64,000 nt of DNA, taken from NCBI GenBank assembly GCA_045641345.1, contig JAZUGR010000030.1, positions 58,786-122,785 of the forward strand, given 5' to 3'. This document shows positions 24,588-34,802 of this stretch, in pieces; positions within the stretch are counted from its first letter, which is position 1; each line of letters opens with the position of its first letter. The notes below the pieces were generated by a model. That model was not told the origin of the DNA, did not search any database, and was given only the letters and a program-made list of their open reading frames with translations. Made by a program: the position numbers and the translations under genes. The stretch comes from Cacconaster sp045641345. Its GTDB lineage: Bacteria > Bacteroidota > Bacteroidia > Bacteroidales > UBA932.

Positions 24588-27383
24588 ATGGCAGAAGGAA
24601 CAATACGAATCCCCAAGGTATTGAAGGATTTCAATATCGGAATGGACACATTGTCCGAATTTTTCAAGGAGAAGAACATCGACATAGAAGTGTCGCCTAT
24701 CGCAAAGATATCCGAGGATATCTACGATATGGTAGCCAAGAAATTCGGCAACGAGCAGATAATCAAGGAGCAATCCAAGAAAGTCGCCATCAAGATCAAG
24801 GAAATCACGGAAATGAACTCCTCGCACGACAAGGATGAGCAGGAGGGCGTGAAAGAAGTGATTATCAAGACCAACGTACTGGCCGAGCCTGAAAAGAAGA
24901 AGCAACCCGCCAAGGCTCCCGCTGGCGGCAAAGCTTCCGAAAAGGCTGCTGCAAAAGCCGCAGAAAAGGTTGTTGAGAAAGTTGCCGCTCCGAAGGCGTC
25001 TGCCGGGGAGGTCGTCGCGGAAATTCAGCCCGCGGCCAAGCCCGAGCTCAAGGTTGTAGGCAAGATCGACCTCAACGCCGGCAAACCCGCCGCCAAAAAG
25101 AAGGAACCGGAGCAGAAAAAGGCTGCCGAAGCGGCAGTTGAGCCAGTTGTGGCAAAGCCCGAAGCGGCCCCCGTCGAGGCGAAGCCCGCTGAAGAGCCTG
25201 TGAAGGTTCACGTTCCGGAACACATCGAAACCCACGTGGAAAAGCTTGCCGGGCCGAAGATCACCGGAACGGTAGATCTCTCCCAGTTCGAAAGGAAGCC
25301 GTCGCATACCGACCACAAGGGCGACAAGGGCAAGAGAGAGCGCATCAAGAAGAACGGCACCGCCAAGGTTGACGTGGTCAACACCGAAGGCAGCAACAGG
25401 CGCGACAAGCAGCAGGGTTCATCCCATTCTTCCCGCAAGGGAAGCGAAAGGTTCAAGCCTGTCCATACCGAAATCGACAGCGACGAAATCCAGAAGCAGA
25501 TAAAGGAGACCTACGCAAGGATGGTGGAGGGCAAGGGCAAGACCAAGACCTCGAAACACCGCCGCGAAAAGCGCGAGGAAATATCGCAGAAGATGCAGGA
25601 GGAGATCGAGCGCAAGGAAATGACGAGCAACATCCTCAAGGTGACCGAGTTCGTAACTGCCAACGAACTTGCCATAATGATGGACAACACTCCCGTGACC
25701 AAAGTCATCGAAGCCTGCATGAACCTCGGCCTGATGGTATCCATCAACCAGAGGCTCGATGCCGAGGCCCTCGTGCTGGTTGCCGAAGAATTCGGCTATA
25801 AGATAGAATTCGTCAAGGCCGAGACCCAGGGAGCCATAGAGGAGGTACAGGACCGCGAGGAAGACCTTCTGCCGAGGCCGCCCATCGTCACTGTGATGGG
25901 ACACGTCGACCACGGTAAAACGTCGCTCCTCGACCACATCAGGAACTCCAACGTCATTGCCGGTGAGGCCGGCGGTATCACGCAGCACATCGGTGCATAC
26001 AATGTGGTGCTGCCCGACGGCAGGAGAATCACGTTCCTCGACACCCCGGGTCACGAGGCCTTCACCGCCATGCGTGCCCGCGGAGCGAAAGTCACCGACC
26101 TTGCCATAATAATAGTCGCCGCCGACGATGCGGTGATGCCACAGACCATAGAGGCCATCAACCACGCCCAGGCCGCCGGAGTCCCGATGGTGTTTGCGAT
26201 AAACAAAATCGACAAACCGGGAGCGGACCCCGAAAAGATAAAGCAGCAGCTCTCCAATATGAACATCCTTGTGGAGGACTGGGGAGGCAAATACCAATGC
26301 CAGGAAATTTCCGCCAAGAAAGGCATCGGAGTCGATGAACTCCTCGAGAAAGTCCTTCTCGAAGCCGACCTGCTCGAGCTGAAAGCCAACCCCAACAAGC
26401 ACGGCGTGGGCAGTGTGATAGAGTCTTCGCTCGACAAGGGGCGCGGCTATCTGGCCACAGTGCTGGTACAGTCGGGAACCATCCGCGTGGGCGACATAAT
26501 GCTTTCGGGATGCTATACGGGCCGCGTCAAGGCGATGTTCAACGAACGCGGACAGAAAATCAAGGAAGCCGGACCCTCGACTCCTGTTTCAATCCTCGGA
26601 CTCAACGGAGCGCCCGCCGCAGGCGAGACACTCAACACAATGGACGACGAGAAGGAGGCACGCGACATAGCCAACAAGCGCGAGCAGCTCATCAGGATAC
26701 AGGGCATCAAGACCCAGACCCATATCACCCTTGAGGAGATCGGACGCCGCATAGCGCTGGGCAACTTCCAGGAGCTCAACATAATAGTCAAGGCCGACGT
26801 GGACGGTACGATAGAGGCTCTCTCCGACTCGCTCATCAAGCTGTCGACAGAGGAAATCAAGGTCAACGTCATACACAAGGCCGTCGGAGCGATTTCCGAA
26901 TCCGACGTGCTCCTTGCAGTCGCATCGAATGCCATAATAATAGGCTTCCAGGTGCGTCCTATGGCCAATGCCCGCAAGCTCGCCGAAAAGGAATCAATCG
27001 AAATAAGGCTCTACTCGGTCATCTACGATGCCATCGAGGAGGTCAAGAGCGGTATCGAGGGTATGCTTGCTCCGGAGCAGAAGGAAGAGGTCACGGCAAC
27101 GGCCGAGGTGCGCGAAACCTTCAAAATCTCCAAGGTGGGCATCATCGCCGGATGTATGGTCAAGGAGGGCAAGCTCACCCGCTCTTCGAAGGTCCGCGTA
27201 ATCCGCGACGGCATTGTGATCCACACCGGATCGCTCGGGTCGCTCAAGCGGTTCAAGGACGACGTCAGGGAGGTTGCCTCCGGATTTGACTGCGGTCTCA
27301 ATATCGAAAGCTACAACGACATCCTCGTGGGTGACGTGATAGAGGCGTTCGAGATAGTTGAAATCAAACGCAAGTTGAGCTGA
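24588..27383 (+). CDS. infB: Translation initiation factor IF-2
   Basis: GTPase that places initiator tRNA on the 30S subunit. The 931-residue protein has an N-terminal IF2-N domain, a long Lys/Ala/Glu/Pro-rich linker (about 100-320), then the G domain from about residue 435 with GHVDHGKTS, DTPGHEAF and NKIDKP, followed by domains II, III and the C-terminal tRNA-binding C2. The linker may vary among strains. A weak GGGAG lies before the ATG. Third gene of the operon. Confidence 0.98.
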   Translation: MAEGTIRIPKVLKDFNIGMDTLSEFFKEKNIDIEVSPIAKISEDIYDMVAKKFGNEQIIKEQSKKVAIKIKEITEMNSSHDKDEQEGVKEVIIKTNVLAEPEKKKQPAKAPAGGKASEKAAAKAAEKVVEKVAAPKASAGEVVAEIQPAAKPELKVVGKIDLNAGKPAAKKKEPEQKKAAEAAVEPVVAKPEAAPVEAKPAEEPVKVHVPEHIETHVEKLAGPKITGTVDLSQFERKPSHTDHKGDKGKRERIKKNGTAKVDVVNTEGSNRRDKQQGSSHSSRKGSERFKPVHTEIDSDEIQKQIKETYARMVEGKGKTKTSKHRREKREEISQKMQEEIERKEMTSNILKVTEFVTANELAIMMDNTPVTKVIEACMNLGLMVSINQRLDAEALVLVAEEFGYKIEFVKAETQGAIEEVQDREEDLLPRPPIVTVMGHVDHGKTSLLDHIRNSNVIAGEAGGITQHIGAYNVVLPDGRRITFLDTPGHEAFTAMRARGAKVTDLAIIIVAADDAVMPQTIEAINHAQAAGVPMVFAINKIDKPGADPEKIKQQLSNMNILVEDWGGKYQCQEISAKKGIGVDELLEKVLLEADLLELKANPNKHGVGSVIESSLDKGRGYLATVLVQSGTIRVGDIMLSGCYTGRVKAMFNERGQKIKEAGPSTPVSILGLNGAPAAGETLNTMDDEKEARDIANKREQLIRIQGIKTQTHITLEEIGRRIALGNFQELNIIVKADVDGTIEALSDSLIKLSTEEIKVNVIHKAVGAISESDVLLAVASNAIIIGFQVRPMANARKLAEKESIEIRLYSVIYDAIEEVKSGIEGMLAPEQKEEVTATAEVRETFKISKVGIIAGCMVKEGKLTRSSKVRVIRDGIVIHTGSLGSLKRFKDDVREVASGFDCGLNIESYNDILVGDVIEAFEIVEIKRKLS

Positions 27384-27387
27384 TGTC

Positions 27388-27759
27388 ATGATGCGCCCGC
27401 TTTTGACCATAATCCTCCTGATCGTATCGAACGTCTTTATGATCCTTGCCTGGTACGGTCACCTCAAATGGGGGGCTCCGAAAATATTCTCCTCGTGGGG
27501 TATGTTCGGGATTATCGTGTTCAGCTGGCTCATAGCGTTCTTCGAATACTGCGTGCAGGTTCCAGCCAACCGGATCGGTTTCAATGAAAACGGAGGTCCG
27601 TTCTCGCTGATGCAGTTAAAGATAATCCAGGAAATCATAACGCTGGTGGTCTTTATGGTCTTTTCCACGCTGATTTTCAAGAACCAGCCTATAAAGCTCA
27701 ACCACCTGTGGGCATTCCTGTGCCTGCTCGGGGCCGTATATTTTACGTTCAAGAAATGA
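27388..27759 (+). CDS. DUF486 / DMT-family small membrane protein
   Basis: A 123-residue protein with four predicted transmembrane helices (about 4-22, 34-54, 72-92, 104-121) and the DUF486 hallmark FEYCVQVPANRIG. Members look like half-size drug/metabolite transporters and probably dimerise; the substrate is unknown. It begins 4 bp after infB and its TGA overlaps the ATG of the next gene, so it is cotranscribed. Confidence 0.9.
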   Translation: MMRPLLTIILLIVSNVFMILAWYGHLKWGAPKIFSSWGMFGIIVFSWLIAFFEYCVQVPANRIGFNENGGPFSLMQLKIIQEIITLVVFMVFSTLIFKNQPIKLNHLWAFLCLLGAVYFTFKK

Positions 27760-28976
27760 TGAAGAGATTAAGAATACTGATATTTCTTTCCGTGGCAACC
27801 CTTGTATCGGTTTCCTGCGGCAAGGACAGCGTCCCGGTGGCAAAGCGCTCGCTGCTTATCTATATGGCGGGCAACAACTCCCTTTCGGGAGAGATATCCA
27901 GTTGTCTCAACCAGCTCGACGAGGGCTTTCTGCCCGAGAAGGGAAGCCGCGACAACGTGCTGCTGCTCTATATCCGCCGTCCATCGGGCAACCCGCAGCT
28001 GGTCAGAGTGGAACGTTCTTCCAACGGCGAAATGTGCCGGAGCGTGCTTTTCGACTATCCCGCAGACCAGAACTCGGCCACAGCCGAAACGTTGTCAAAA
28101 GTGCTCAGGGATGCCGAGTACCTGTGCCCGGCCGTCAGCCGCGGACTGGTTTTATGGTCGCATTCCACCGGATGGCTGCCGCAGGGATATATGAACAATC
28201 CCATCGAGCCGGGTTGGGGAGAATCTCCCCAGATTGTCTGGTCGGCAGGAAAAAAGAAACCGGTCACGTCATTCGGAGAGGACAAGATCGACTCCAGACT
28301 GGAAATCGAAATTCAGGACCTCGCCGAAGCGCTTCCCCTCAAATATGACTACATACTCTTCGACTCCTGCCTGATGGGAACCGTGGAGGTGGCATACGAA
28401 CTGATGGACAAATGCGACTACCTGGTGGTTTCGCCCACCGAAGTCATGTCACACGGATTTCCATACTATATGATGCTCGAGCACCTCTTCAGCGACGAAA
28501 ATCAGGAATCGGCGCTGAAGGCCATCTGCGAGGAGTTCATCGACTACTACAAAAAGGACTACAGCCGGAATCCCGGAGGGAGCGGCGGCTCGGTCGCCCT
28601 TGTCAGGACGGCCGCCCTGCCCGCATTGGCCGCGCAGTTCAAGAATATAGCGGCAACTCACCGCAGCAGTATGTACCAACTCGACGAAAGCACCGTACAG
28701 CGCTATTTCAGGTGTGATTACCATTGGTTCTTCGACCTCGATGACCTGGTCCTCCAAACAATCGGCGAAGGGCCCCGGTACACGGCGTTCAAAAACGCGC
28801 TTTCCGACGTGGTCGTCTACAAGGATGCCACAGAGGGGCTGATGCTTGCCAAGGGAGGCTATATGATCAGGTACTACAGCGGCCTGAGCACCTACATCCC
28901 CAAGGAAAAATACGAATATCTGAACGATTATTACAAGAGACTCCGCTGGAACAAGGCCACGGGGTTCGTACTTTGA
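27756..28976 (+). CDS. Clostripain-family (C11) cysteine peptidase, lipoprotein
   Basis: About 406 residues. A lipoprotein signal (SVSCGKD) exports it. C11 features are SLLIYMAGNNSLS near the mature N-terminus, the catalytic His in LVLWSHSTGW and the catalytic Cys in LFDSCLMGTVEVAYEL, with VSPTEVMSHGFPY after it. Such peptidases cut after Arg/Lys in the periplasm or at the surface. It overlaps the DUF486 stop (ATGATG) and is followed within 10 bp by an M64 peptidase gene, making a run of exported peptidases. Confidence 0.88.
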   Translation: MMKRLRILIFLSVATLVSVSCGKDSVPVAKRSLLIYMAGNNSLSGEISSCLNQLDEGFLPEKGSRDNVLLLYIRRPSGNPQLVRVERSSNGEMCRSVLFDYPADQNSATAETLSKVLRDAEYLCPAVSRGLVLWSHSTGWLPQGYMNNPIEPGWGESPQIVWSAGKKKPVTSFGEDKIDSRLEIEIQDLAEALPLKYDYILFDSCLMGTVEVAYELMDKCDYLVVSPTEVMSHGFPYYMMLEHLFSDENQESALKAICEEFIDYYKKDYSRNPGGSGGSVALVRTAALPALAAQFKNIAATHRSSMYQLDESTVQRYFRCDYHWFFDLDDLVLQTIGEGPRYTAFKNALSDVVVYKDATEGLMLAKGGYMIRYYSGLSTYIPKEKYEYLNDYYKRLRWNKATGFVL

Positions 28977-28986
28977 CGTTTAACGT

Positions 28987-30273
28987 ATGAAACGCATATT
29001 TCAGATCGCGATTGTTGCGGCACTCGGTATGGCAGTGCAGCCGCTCTTTGCCGCCGGAAGCCGGTACGACAGGTTCTTTACCGGCGACAGGCTCCGGATA
29101 GACCTTGTCTTTGCAGGAAACGCATCATCCCAATATGCATTCCTCGAAAACCTCACCTTCGAGAAGAACTGGAGCGGAACGCGGACAAACCTCATCCCAC
29201 GGTTCGATTACGGAGAATATGCCACCGAGGTCTATTCCATCAATGGAGAGTTGATCTTCAGCCGTGGCTTCAGTTCCCTGTTCCAGGAGTGGCGCACCAC
29301 CGACGAGGCGTCAAAGGTAAGCAGGGCATTCACGAACTGCGCGTGGATTCCGTTCCCCAAGTGTCCCGTCAAGGTGGTGATAACCGAACGCATCCCGTCA
29401 GGAGGACACAGGAAGATGCTCGAATTCACGGTGGACCCCTCCGACAAGGCAATCTGCAGGGAGAAGGAGAACGACTTCAAGGTGGTCCCCATTCTCGACA
29501 ACGGTCCTCTCGACAGGAAGGTTGACCTCTGCATAGTGGCTGAAGGCTATCGTGCCGGGGAGATGGACAAGTTCATCTCTGACTGCAGGCGTCTGACCGA
29601 CTATATGTTCACTCTAGAGCCCTATAAATCCAGAAAAGGCGATTTCAACGTATGGGCGGTTGAATCCGTTTCCGAAGAATCAGGAACCGACATACCCCAT
29701 CACGACATCTGGCGCAACACCGTGGCGGCATCGAATTTCTACACCTTCGGCATCGACCGCTATCTTACCGCGCCCGACCACAAAAAGGTGTCGCAACTTG
29801 CCTCGGGAGCCCCGTGCGATGCAATCTACGTGCTTGTCAACGAAACCAAATACGGAGGAGGCGGAATCTACAACTACTATGCGCTCAGCACCTCCGACCA
29901 CAGGCTCACCCCCGAAGTCTTCATCCACGAGTTCGGGCACAGCTTCGCCGGTCTCGGAGACGAGTACTATGAATCCGACGTGGCATACAACGATATGTAT
30001 CCGGGCACAGTGGAGCCCTGGGAGCCCAATATCACAACACAGGCCGACTTTTCCTCGAAGTGGAAGGATATGATAAGTCCGGGTACTCCCCTGCCGACCC
30101 CGAACGACTCATCATACGCAGGTGTGGTGGGCCTTTTCGAAGGGGGCGGATACTGCACGAAGGGTGTATGGCGGCCTTTCTACGATTGCAGGATGCGCAC
30201 CAACACGGCTCCCGGATTCTGCCCGGTATGCCGGAGAGCCATAAACCGAATGATTGACTATTATACAAAGTAA
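28987..30273 (+). CDS. M64-family (IgA peptidase-like) zinc metallopeptidase
   Basis: A 428-residue exported protein; the signal peptide ends at LFAAG (about 23). An N-terminal beta domain (25-165) precedes a peptidase domain with VDLCIVAEGYRAGEMDKF and the zinc motif HEFGHSFAGLGDEYY near residue 315. A cysteine pair CPVC near the end may form a disulfide. The family is named for an IgA protease of Clostridium ramosum; many gut Bacteroidota carry copies with unknown targets. Second gene of the peptidase run. Confidence 0.92.
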   Translation: MKRIFQIAIVAALGMAVQPLFAAGSRYDRFFTGDRLRIDLVFAGNASSQYAFLENLTFEKNWSGTRTNLIPRFDYGEYATEVYSINGELIFSRGFSSLFQEWRTTDEASKVSRAFTNCAWIPFPKCPVKVVITERIPSGGHRKMLEFTVDPSDKAICREKENDFKVVPILDNGPLDRKVDLCIVAEGYRAGEMDKFISDCRRLTDYMFTLEPYKSRKGDFNVWAVESVSEESGTDIPHHDIWRNTVAASNFYTFGIDRYLTAPDHKKVSQLASGAPCDAIYVLVNETKYGGGGIYNYYALSTSDHRLTPEVFIHEFGHSFAGLGDEYYESDVAYNDMYPGTVEPWEPNITTQADFSSKWKDMISPGTPLPTPNDSSYAGVVGLFEGGGYCTKGVWRPFYDCRMRTNTAPGFCPVCRRAINRMIDYYTK

Positions 30274-30279
30274 ACATAT

Positions 30280-32283
30280 ATGAAAACATTCAAAGCAATG
30301 ATAATCACTGCAATGGCTGCCGCTTTGACAGCCTCGTCGTGCAAAGGGGACACGGAAGCCGAATTCAAATATTCAATCGACCAGTTTGCCGACATCGAAG
30401 TGCTCCGGTACCGGATCCCGTGCTGGGACGACCTCTCTTTGAGTCAGAAAGAATATATCTACCACCTCTGCGAAGCTGCCAAGGCCGGCCGCGACATAAT
30501 ATGGGACCAGAATTTCAAATACAACCTCCGCATCCGTCACGCGCTGGAAACCGTATTTGAGAATTATGACGGGCAGAGGAGCGGCCAGGAGTGGGATTCG
30601 TTCGTGGTATATGCAAAACGGGTGTTCTTCAGCAACGGCATCCATCACCACTATGCCAACGACAAAATACTCCCGCAGTGCTCCGGCGAATATCTCGCAT
30701 CCCTGATGAAAGCCTCCGGAGTGGATTCGGCCGAGGTTGAGGAGATCGTTCCGGTGATGTGCGACCCCGCCCTTTATGCCACACGGCAGTATCAGGGCAC
30801 CGAAAAGGATATCGTGGAGGCCTCCGCAGTCAATTTCTACGAAAATCTGACAGCCGTCGAAGTCAACGATTTCTATGACAGGATGGAGGTCGGCGGCGAT
30901 CCGCGCCCCGTTTCGTACGGCCTCAACAGCAAGCTTGTCAAGCGTGCCGACGGGACTGTCGAGGAAATCGTCTACAAGGTCGGAGGGCTCTACTCCCCGG
31001 CCATCGAGGTGATAATCTCCCATCTCGAGGATGCGCTCAAGGTGGCCGAGAACGACTTGCAGAAAAAATACATAGGCGAACTCATCGAGTACTACCGCAC
31101 AGGTGACCTGCGTATGTGGGACCGCTACAACATAACCTGGGTGGGTGACACCCAATCCGACGTGGACTTCGTAAACGGATTCGTGGAGGACTACGGCGAC
31201 CCGCTCGGGCGCAAGGCATCGTACGAAGGGATAGTGAACTACCGCGACAAGGTGGCCTCGCAGCGTACGGAGACAATCAGCGCCAACGCGCAATGGTTTG
31301 AAGACCACTCCCCCATCGACCCCAGGTTCAAGAAAGCGGAAGTCAAGGGTGTCTCGGCAAAGGTAATCAACGTGGCAGTGATTGCGGGAGACAACTATCC
31401 GGCCACGGCCATAGGGATAAACCTTCCCAATTCCAACTGGATCCGCCGCGACTACGGCTCCAAGTCGGTCACGATAGCCAACATCACTGACGCATACAAC
31501 CAGGCGTCGATGCAGGCTCCCAGGAGCATCCTGACCGAATTCGCCTGGGACGACAACGAAATAGAGATGTGCCGCAAATACGGCGCTGTCGTCGACAATC
31601 TGCATACCGACCTCCACGAATGTCTCGGGCACGGCTCAGGCCAGCTCCTGGACGGCACTCCCGCCAATGCACTGAAGGAGTACACATCGGCGCTCGAAGA
31701 GGCCAGAGCCGACCTGTTCGCGCTCTATTATCTTGCAGATCCCAAGCTTGTGGAACTCGGTCTGGTGCCCGACAAGGACGCCTACAAGGCCGAGTATATG
31801 TCTTACATCCGCAACGGCGCGTTCACCCAGTTCACGCGCATCGAGCCCGGAAAGCAGAACACCGAAGCCCATATGCAGAACCGCAAGCTGATAGCCGACT
31901 GGTGCTATGAAAAGGGTCTCGAGGGCAATGTCATCGAAAAGAAGACGCGCGATGGCAAGACATATTTCGTAATCAACGATTTCGAGGCGCTCCGCAATCT
32001 CTTCGGCCAGCTGCTGGGCGAGGTGCAGCGCATCAAGTCGGAAGGCGACTACGAGGCCGGACGGGATCTGATACGCAGGTATGCCATCGACATCGACCCG
32101 GATCTCCACCGTGAGGTGCTCGAAAGATATGCCGCTCTCGGACTCAAGCCGTACAAGGGATTCATCAATCCCGACATAGTTCCCGTCGAAAAGGACGGTA
32201 AAGTCACCGACTACAAGGTTGTTTACAACGATGATTTCCTTTCTCAGCAGCTCGAATACGGAAAGAAATACAGAACCCTCTAA
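30280..32283 (+). CDS. Dipeptidyl-peptidase III (M49), lipoprotein
   Basis: Zinc exopeptidase that removes N-terminal dipeptides. The 667-residue protein has the M49 signature HECLGHGSG (near residue 446) and the second motif EEARAD (near 474), which fits the HEXXGH/EExRAD pattern of the family. A lipoprotein signal (LTASSC) places it in the periplasm or on the surface, as in Bacteroides homologs. Third exported peptidase in a row; together with the C11 and M64 enzymes it could give stepwise digestion of a peptide substrate. Confidence 0.94.
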   Translation: MKTFKAMIITAMAAALTASSCKGDTEAEFKYSIDQFADIEVLRYRIPCWDDLSLSQKEYIYHLCEAAKAGRDIIWDQNFKYNLRIRHALETVFENYDGQRSGQEWDSFVVYAKRVFFSNGIHHHYANDKILPQCSGEYLASLMKASGVDSAEVEEIVPVMCDPALYATRQYQGTEKDIVEASAVNFYENLTAVEVNDFYDRMEVGGDPRPVSYGLNSKLVKRADGTVEEIVYKVGGLYSPAIEVIISHLEDALKVAENDLQKKYIGELIEYYRTGDLRMWDRYNITWVGDTQSDVDFVNGFVEDYGDPLGRKASYEGIVNYRDKVASQRTETISANAQWFEDHSPIDPRFKKAEVKGVSAKVINVAVIAGDNYPATAIGINLPNSNWIRRDYGSKSVTIANITDAYNQASMQAPRSILTEFAWDDNEIEMCRKYGAVVDNLHTDLHECLGHGSGQLLDGTPANALKEYTSALEEARADLFALYYLADPKLVELGLVPDKDAYKAEYMSYIRNGAFTQFTRIEPGKQNTEAHMQNRKLIADWCYEKGLEGNVIEKKTRDGKTYFVINDFEALRNLFGQLLGEVQRIKSEGDYEAGRDLIRRYAIDIDPDLHREVLERYAALGLKPYKGFINPDIVPVEKDGKVTDYKVVYNDDFLSQQLEYGKKYRTL

Positions 32284-32294
32284 CGCATCAGGCA

Positions 32295-32978
32295 ATGCTC
32301 ATTGTTCTTGAAGGCCTCGACGGAGCCGGCAAATCGACGCAGCTCAAGATGCTCGAAGAGTATATCTCATCGGGCGGCCGGAAAGTGAGCTACATCCATT
32401 TCCCACGGTACGACGCTCCGGTGACAGGCGATATGATAGCCTCTTTCCTGCGCGGCGACTTCGGCCGTCTGGAGGACGTACACCCCAAAGTGGTGGCATA
32501 CTTCTTTGCCGAAGACCGGCACGGAGCGGCAGGGACAATCAGGGAAATGCTCGAAAAGGGGCACACCGTCGTCCTCGATCGCTACGTTTACTCCAACATA
32601 GCGTTCCAATGCGCCAAGACGGCAAGCCGGAGCGAGGCCGAGGCACTCCGCAAGTGGATATACGACACTGAATACGGCGTATTCGGCATTCCCAGACCCG
32701 ACATAAACCTGTTCCTCGACGTTCCCCTCTCATTCGTGGGCGAGAAACTGAGGCAGTCGCGCAGCGGAGACGACGGCAGGGACTATCTCAAAGGGAAGTC
32801 CGACATTCACGAGGCCGACCTTTCCTTCCAGGAGAAGGTAAGGGAGATATATCTGCAGCAGTGCGCCATTGACCCGGGTTTCATCCGGATCGAATGCGGG
32901 GATTCCGAGGGGAACATGCTGGAGGCCTCAAGGATATTCGAAAGAATCAAAAAGGAAATCGACCCCCTGCTCAAATGA
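32295..32978 (+). CDS. tmk: Thymidylate kinase
   Basis: Phosphorylates dTMP to dTDP. P-loop GLDGAGKST at residues 7-15, DRYVYSNIAFQ (the DRY/H motif) and a LID region near SRSGDDGRDY. Length 227 fits. It lies 11 bp after the M49 gene and its TGA overlaps the next ATG (ATGA). Confidence 0.96.
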   Translation: MLIVLEGLDGAGKSTQLKMLEEYISSGGRKVSYIHFPRYDAPVTGDMIASFLRGDFGRLEDVHPKVVAYFFAEDRHGAAGTIREMLEKGHTVVLDRYVYSNIAFQCAKTASRSEAEALRKWIYDTEYGVFGIPRPDINLFLDVPLSFVGEKLRQSRSGDDGRDYLKGKSDIHEADLSFQEKVREIYLQQCAIDPGFIRIECGDSEGNMLEASRIFERIKKEIDPLLK

Positions 32979-33964
32979 AGCTCATCCAGATACTCTTCCG
33001 TCTCCTGCTGGGTGTTTCGCTTGCCGCATCGGGCTTCATCCGCCTTGCGGATTCGACGGGCACCGGTATGCTCGTTTCGGAGTATCTCGCCCTCCTCGGG
33101 ATAAACGTATCGGGAATGCTGCCCCTCATCTCGGGCATAGCCCTGTCGATATTGGAATTCACGGTCGGAATATGTCTGCTCATGCGCCTGAGGCTGCGTA
33201 CAATGTCGATGATCTGTTTGATATATTCGATTGTATGCACCGTAGCCGCCTCCGTTATGGTGTCGGTGTTCAGCCTCCCGGTGGCCAGAAATGCCGCAGC
33301 CGCACTGATGAGCCTGTTTCTCTTTCTGGATGCGAAAAAGCGTCCCAGGCTCGCCCCCACACTTTTCGAATGGGCGGCGACAGCGTCCCTGGCGGCATTC
33401 GCAGTGGCAATCGCAGTGGATTCGTGGGTGAACATTCCGCGCATCGATTTCTCGCGCTATCGTGTCGGAAGCGATTTCCGCCACAAGGCGGAGCAGCTCC
33501 TGCCCTCCTGCGGGAGTCATCTGATGGAAAAATATGTGGCGGTATCGATATGGGACATTTCCGGTATCGGTGAGAAGCAGTGGGATGAGATTGCAAGGCT
33601 CAAAGCGGTGGCCACCTCGTCACAGGCCGGTTTCGTGATTCTGTGCAACGAATACGGCGCCCCAGAACCCCTTGAAGATGCACAGGTCAGGCTCCCTGCA
33701 AACGAACTGATGGAACTCCTGCGGTCGAACGGAGGGGCCGTCCTGCTCGATGAGGGACTGATAGTTTATAAATGTCCCGCCAGGAGCATTCTCGGCGACA
33801 AGTTCGCCGAAGCGCTCATTGACGATCCCGACGAAACGATTGCCGAATATTCGGCAGGAAGAATTTTCTTCGTGTGCCTGTGCTCCCTCTCCCTCCTGAT
33901 ACTGCTCCTTCTGGTACATCACTTATGCAAAGTGTTCTACTGCGACAAAAAGAAAACCAAATGA
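32975..33964 (+). CDS. DoxX-like integral membrane protein
   Basis: About 329 residues. The first 150 residues contain four hydrophobic helices in a DoxX/MauE-like arrangement; a soluble segment (about 165-295) follows, and a single transmembrane helix lies near the C-terminus (FFVCLCSLSLLILLLLV), ending in a Lys-rich tail. Bacteroides homologs are annotated as DoxX-family proteins of unknown function. It overlaps tmk and the CPBP gene by ATGA on both sides, so it is tightly coupled. Confidence 0.7.
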   Translation: MKLIQILFRLLLGVSLAASGFIRLADSTGTGMLVSEYLALLGINVSGMLPLISGIALSILEFTVGICLLMRLRLRTMSMICLIYSIVCTVAASVMVSVFSLPVARNAAAALMSLFLFLDAKKRPRLAPTLFEWAATASLAAFAVAIAVDSWVNIPRIDFSRYRVGSDFRHKAEQLLPSCGSHLMEKYVAVSIWDISGIGEKQWDEIARLKAVATSSQAGFVILCNEYGAPEPLEDAQVRLPANELMELLRSNGGAVLLDEGLIVYKCPARSILGDKFAEALIDDPDETIAEYSAGRIFFVCLCSLSLLILLLLVHHLCKVFYCDKKKTK

Positions 33965-34800
33965 GAAAATTCAATTATTATTGCCCCTCCCTCGGAGAGT
34001 GCTGGGTGCTGGTGGGAATCCTGCTGCTGGGCGCGGCCGTATTCGGGTCCGTCCTCGACATTCTCCGTACCGCCATTCCTTCCGGGATATGGGCTCTCCA
34101 GAGTGTCAAATATTTCTTCATTATGCTCCTTCCTCTGATTTTCGTGGGTGCCAGGGCTTCACACGCCTACAAGATGGTGCCTGTGACGGGAGCGACCCCT
34201 GTTCCGGTTGATACCTCCGACTGCGGCAGAATCAACCCGGTGCTCTATGTAATGCTTCTGGCGACGGCCCTTCTCTCGCTGGTGGTGGTAATAGACCCGC
34301 TCGGCAGTCTCATCCCGATGTCAGACAGGTTCAAGAAGATATTCGAAGAGGCTTTCATATCGTCGTCACTTCCCGATATGGTGCTTTCAGCCTGCATTAT
34401 GGCTCCGATATGCGAAGAGTTCCTTTGCCGCGGTCTGATACTCAGGGGCATCCTCAACCGTACCGATTCTCCCGCAAAGGCCATATTATGGTCGTCGTTC
34501 ATATTCGCCTTCATCCATATGAACCCTTGGCAGGCCATCCCGGCATTCATAATCGGGCTTCTGCTCGGCTGGATATACTTCCGTACTGGCAGCCTCAAGA
34601 CGACAATATTCCTCCACGGCCTCAACAATGCCGTTTCCACAGCGCTGACAAGGATATTCCCCGACATGCCTGCCGATGCCACCCTTTCGTCGCTGGTTCC
34701 TGAAGGAACATATCTGACAGTTTATATAAGTGCCGCGGCAATCCTTGCAGCGACATTGTTCCTGCTTTACCGCAAGCTTCCGCATTTCAGCAAGTTCTGA
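33961..34800 (+). CDS. CPBP-family intramembrane metalloprotease
   Basis: About 279 residues with six to eight membrane helices. The Abi/CPBP motifs are present: CEEFLCRGLILRG (EExxxR motif), FIHMNPW and a final HGLNNA. Related to CAAX prenyl protease Rce1; bacterial members process or degrade membrane peptides or support bacteriocin immunity, and the target here is unknown. The ATG at 33961 overlaps the upstream TGA; manA follows 2 bp after its stop. Confidence 0.9.
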   Translation: MRKFNYYCPSLGECWVLVGILLLGAAVFGSVLDILRTAIPSGIWALQSVKYFFIMLLPLIFVGARASHAYKMVPVTGATPVPVDTSDCGRINPVLYVMLLATALLSLVVVIDPLGSLIPMSDRFKKIFEEAFISSSLPDMVLSACIMAPICEEFLCRGLILRGILNRTDSPAKAILWSSFIFAFIHMNPWQAIPAFIIGLLLGWIYFRTGSLKTTIFLHGLNNAVSTALTRIFPDMPADATLSSLVPEGTYLTVYISAAAILAATLFLLYRKLPHFSKF

Positions 34801-34802
34801 CC

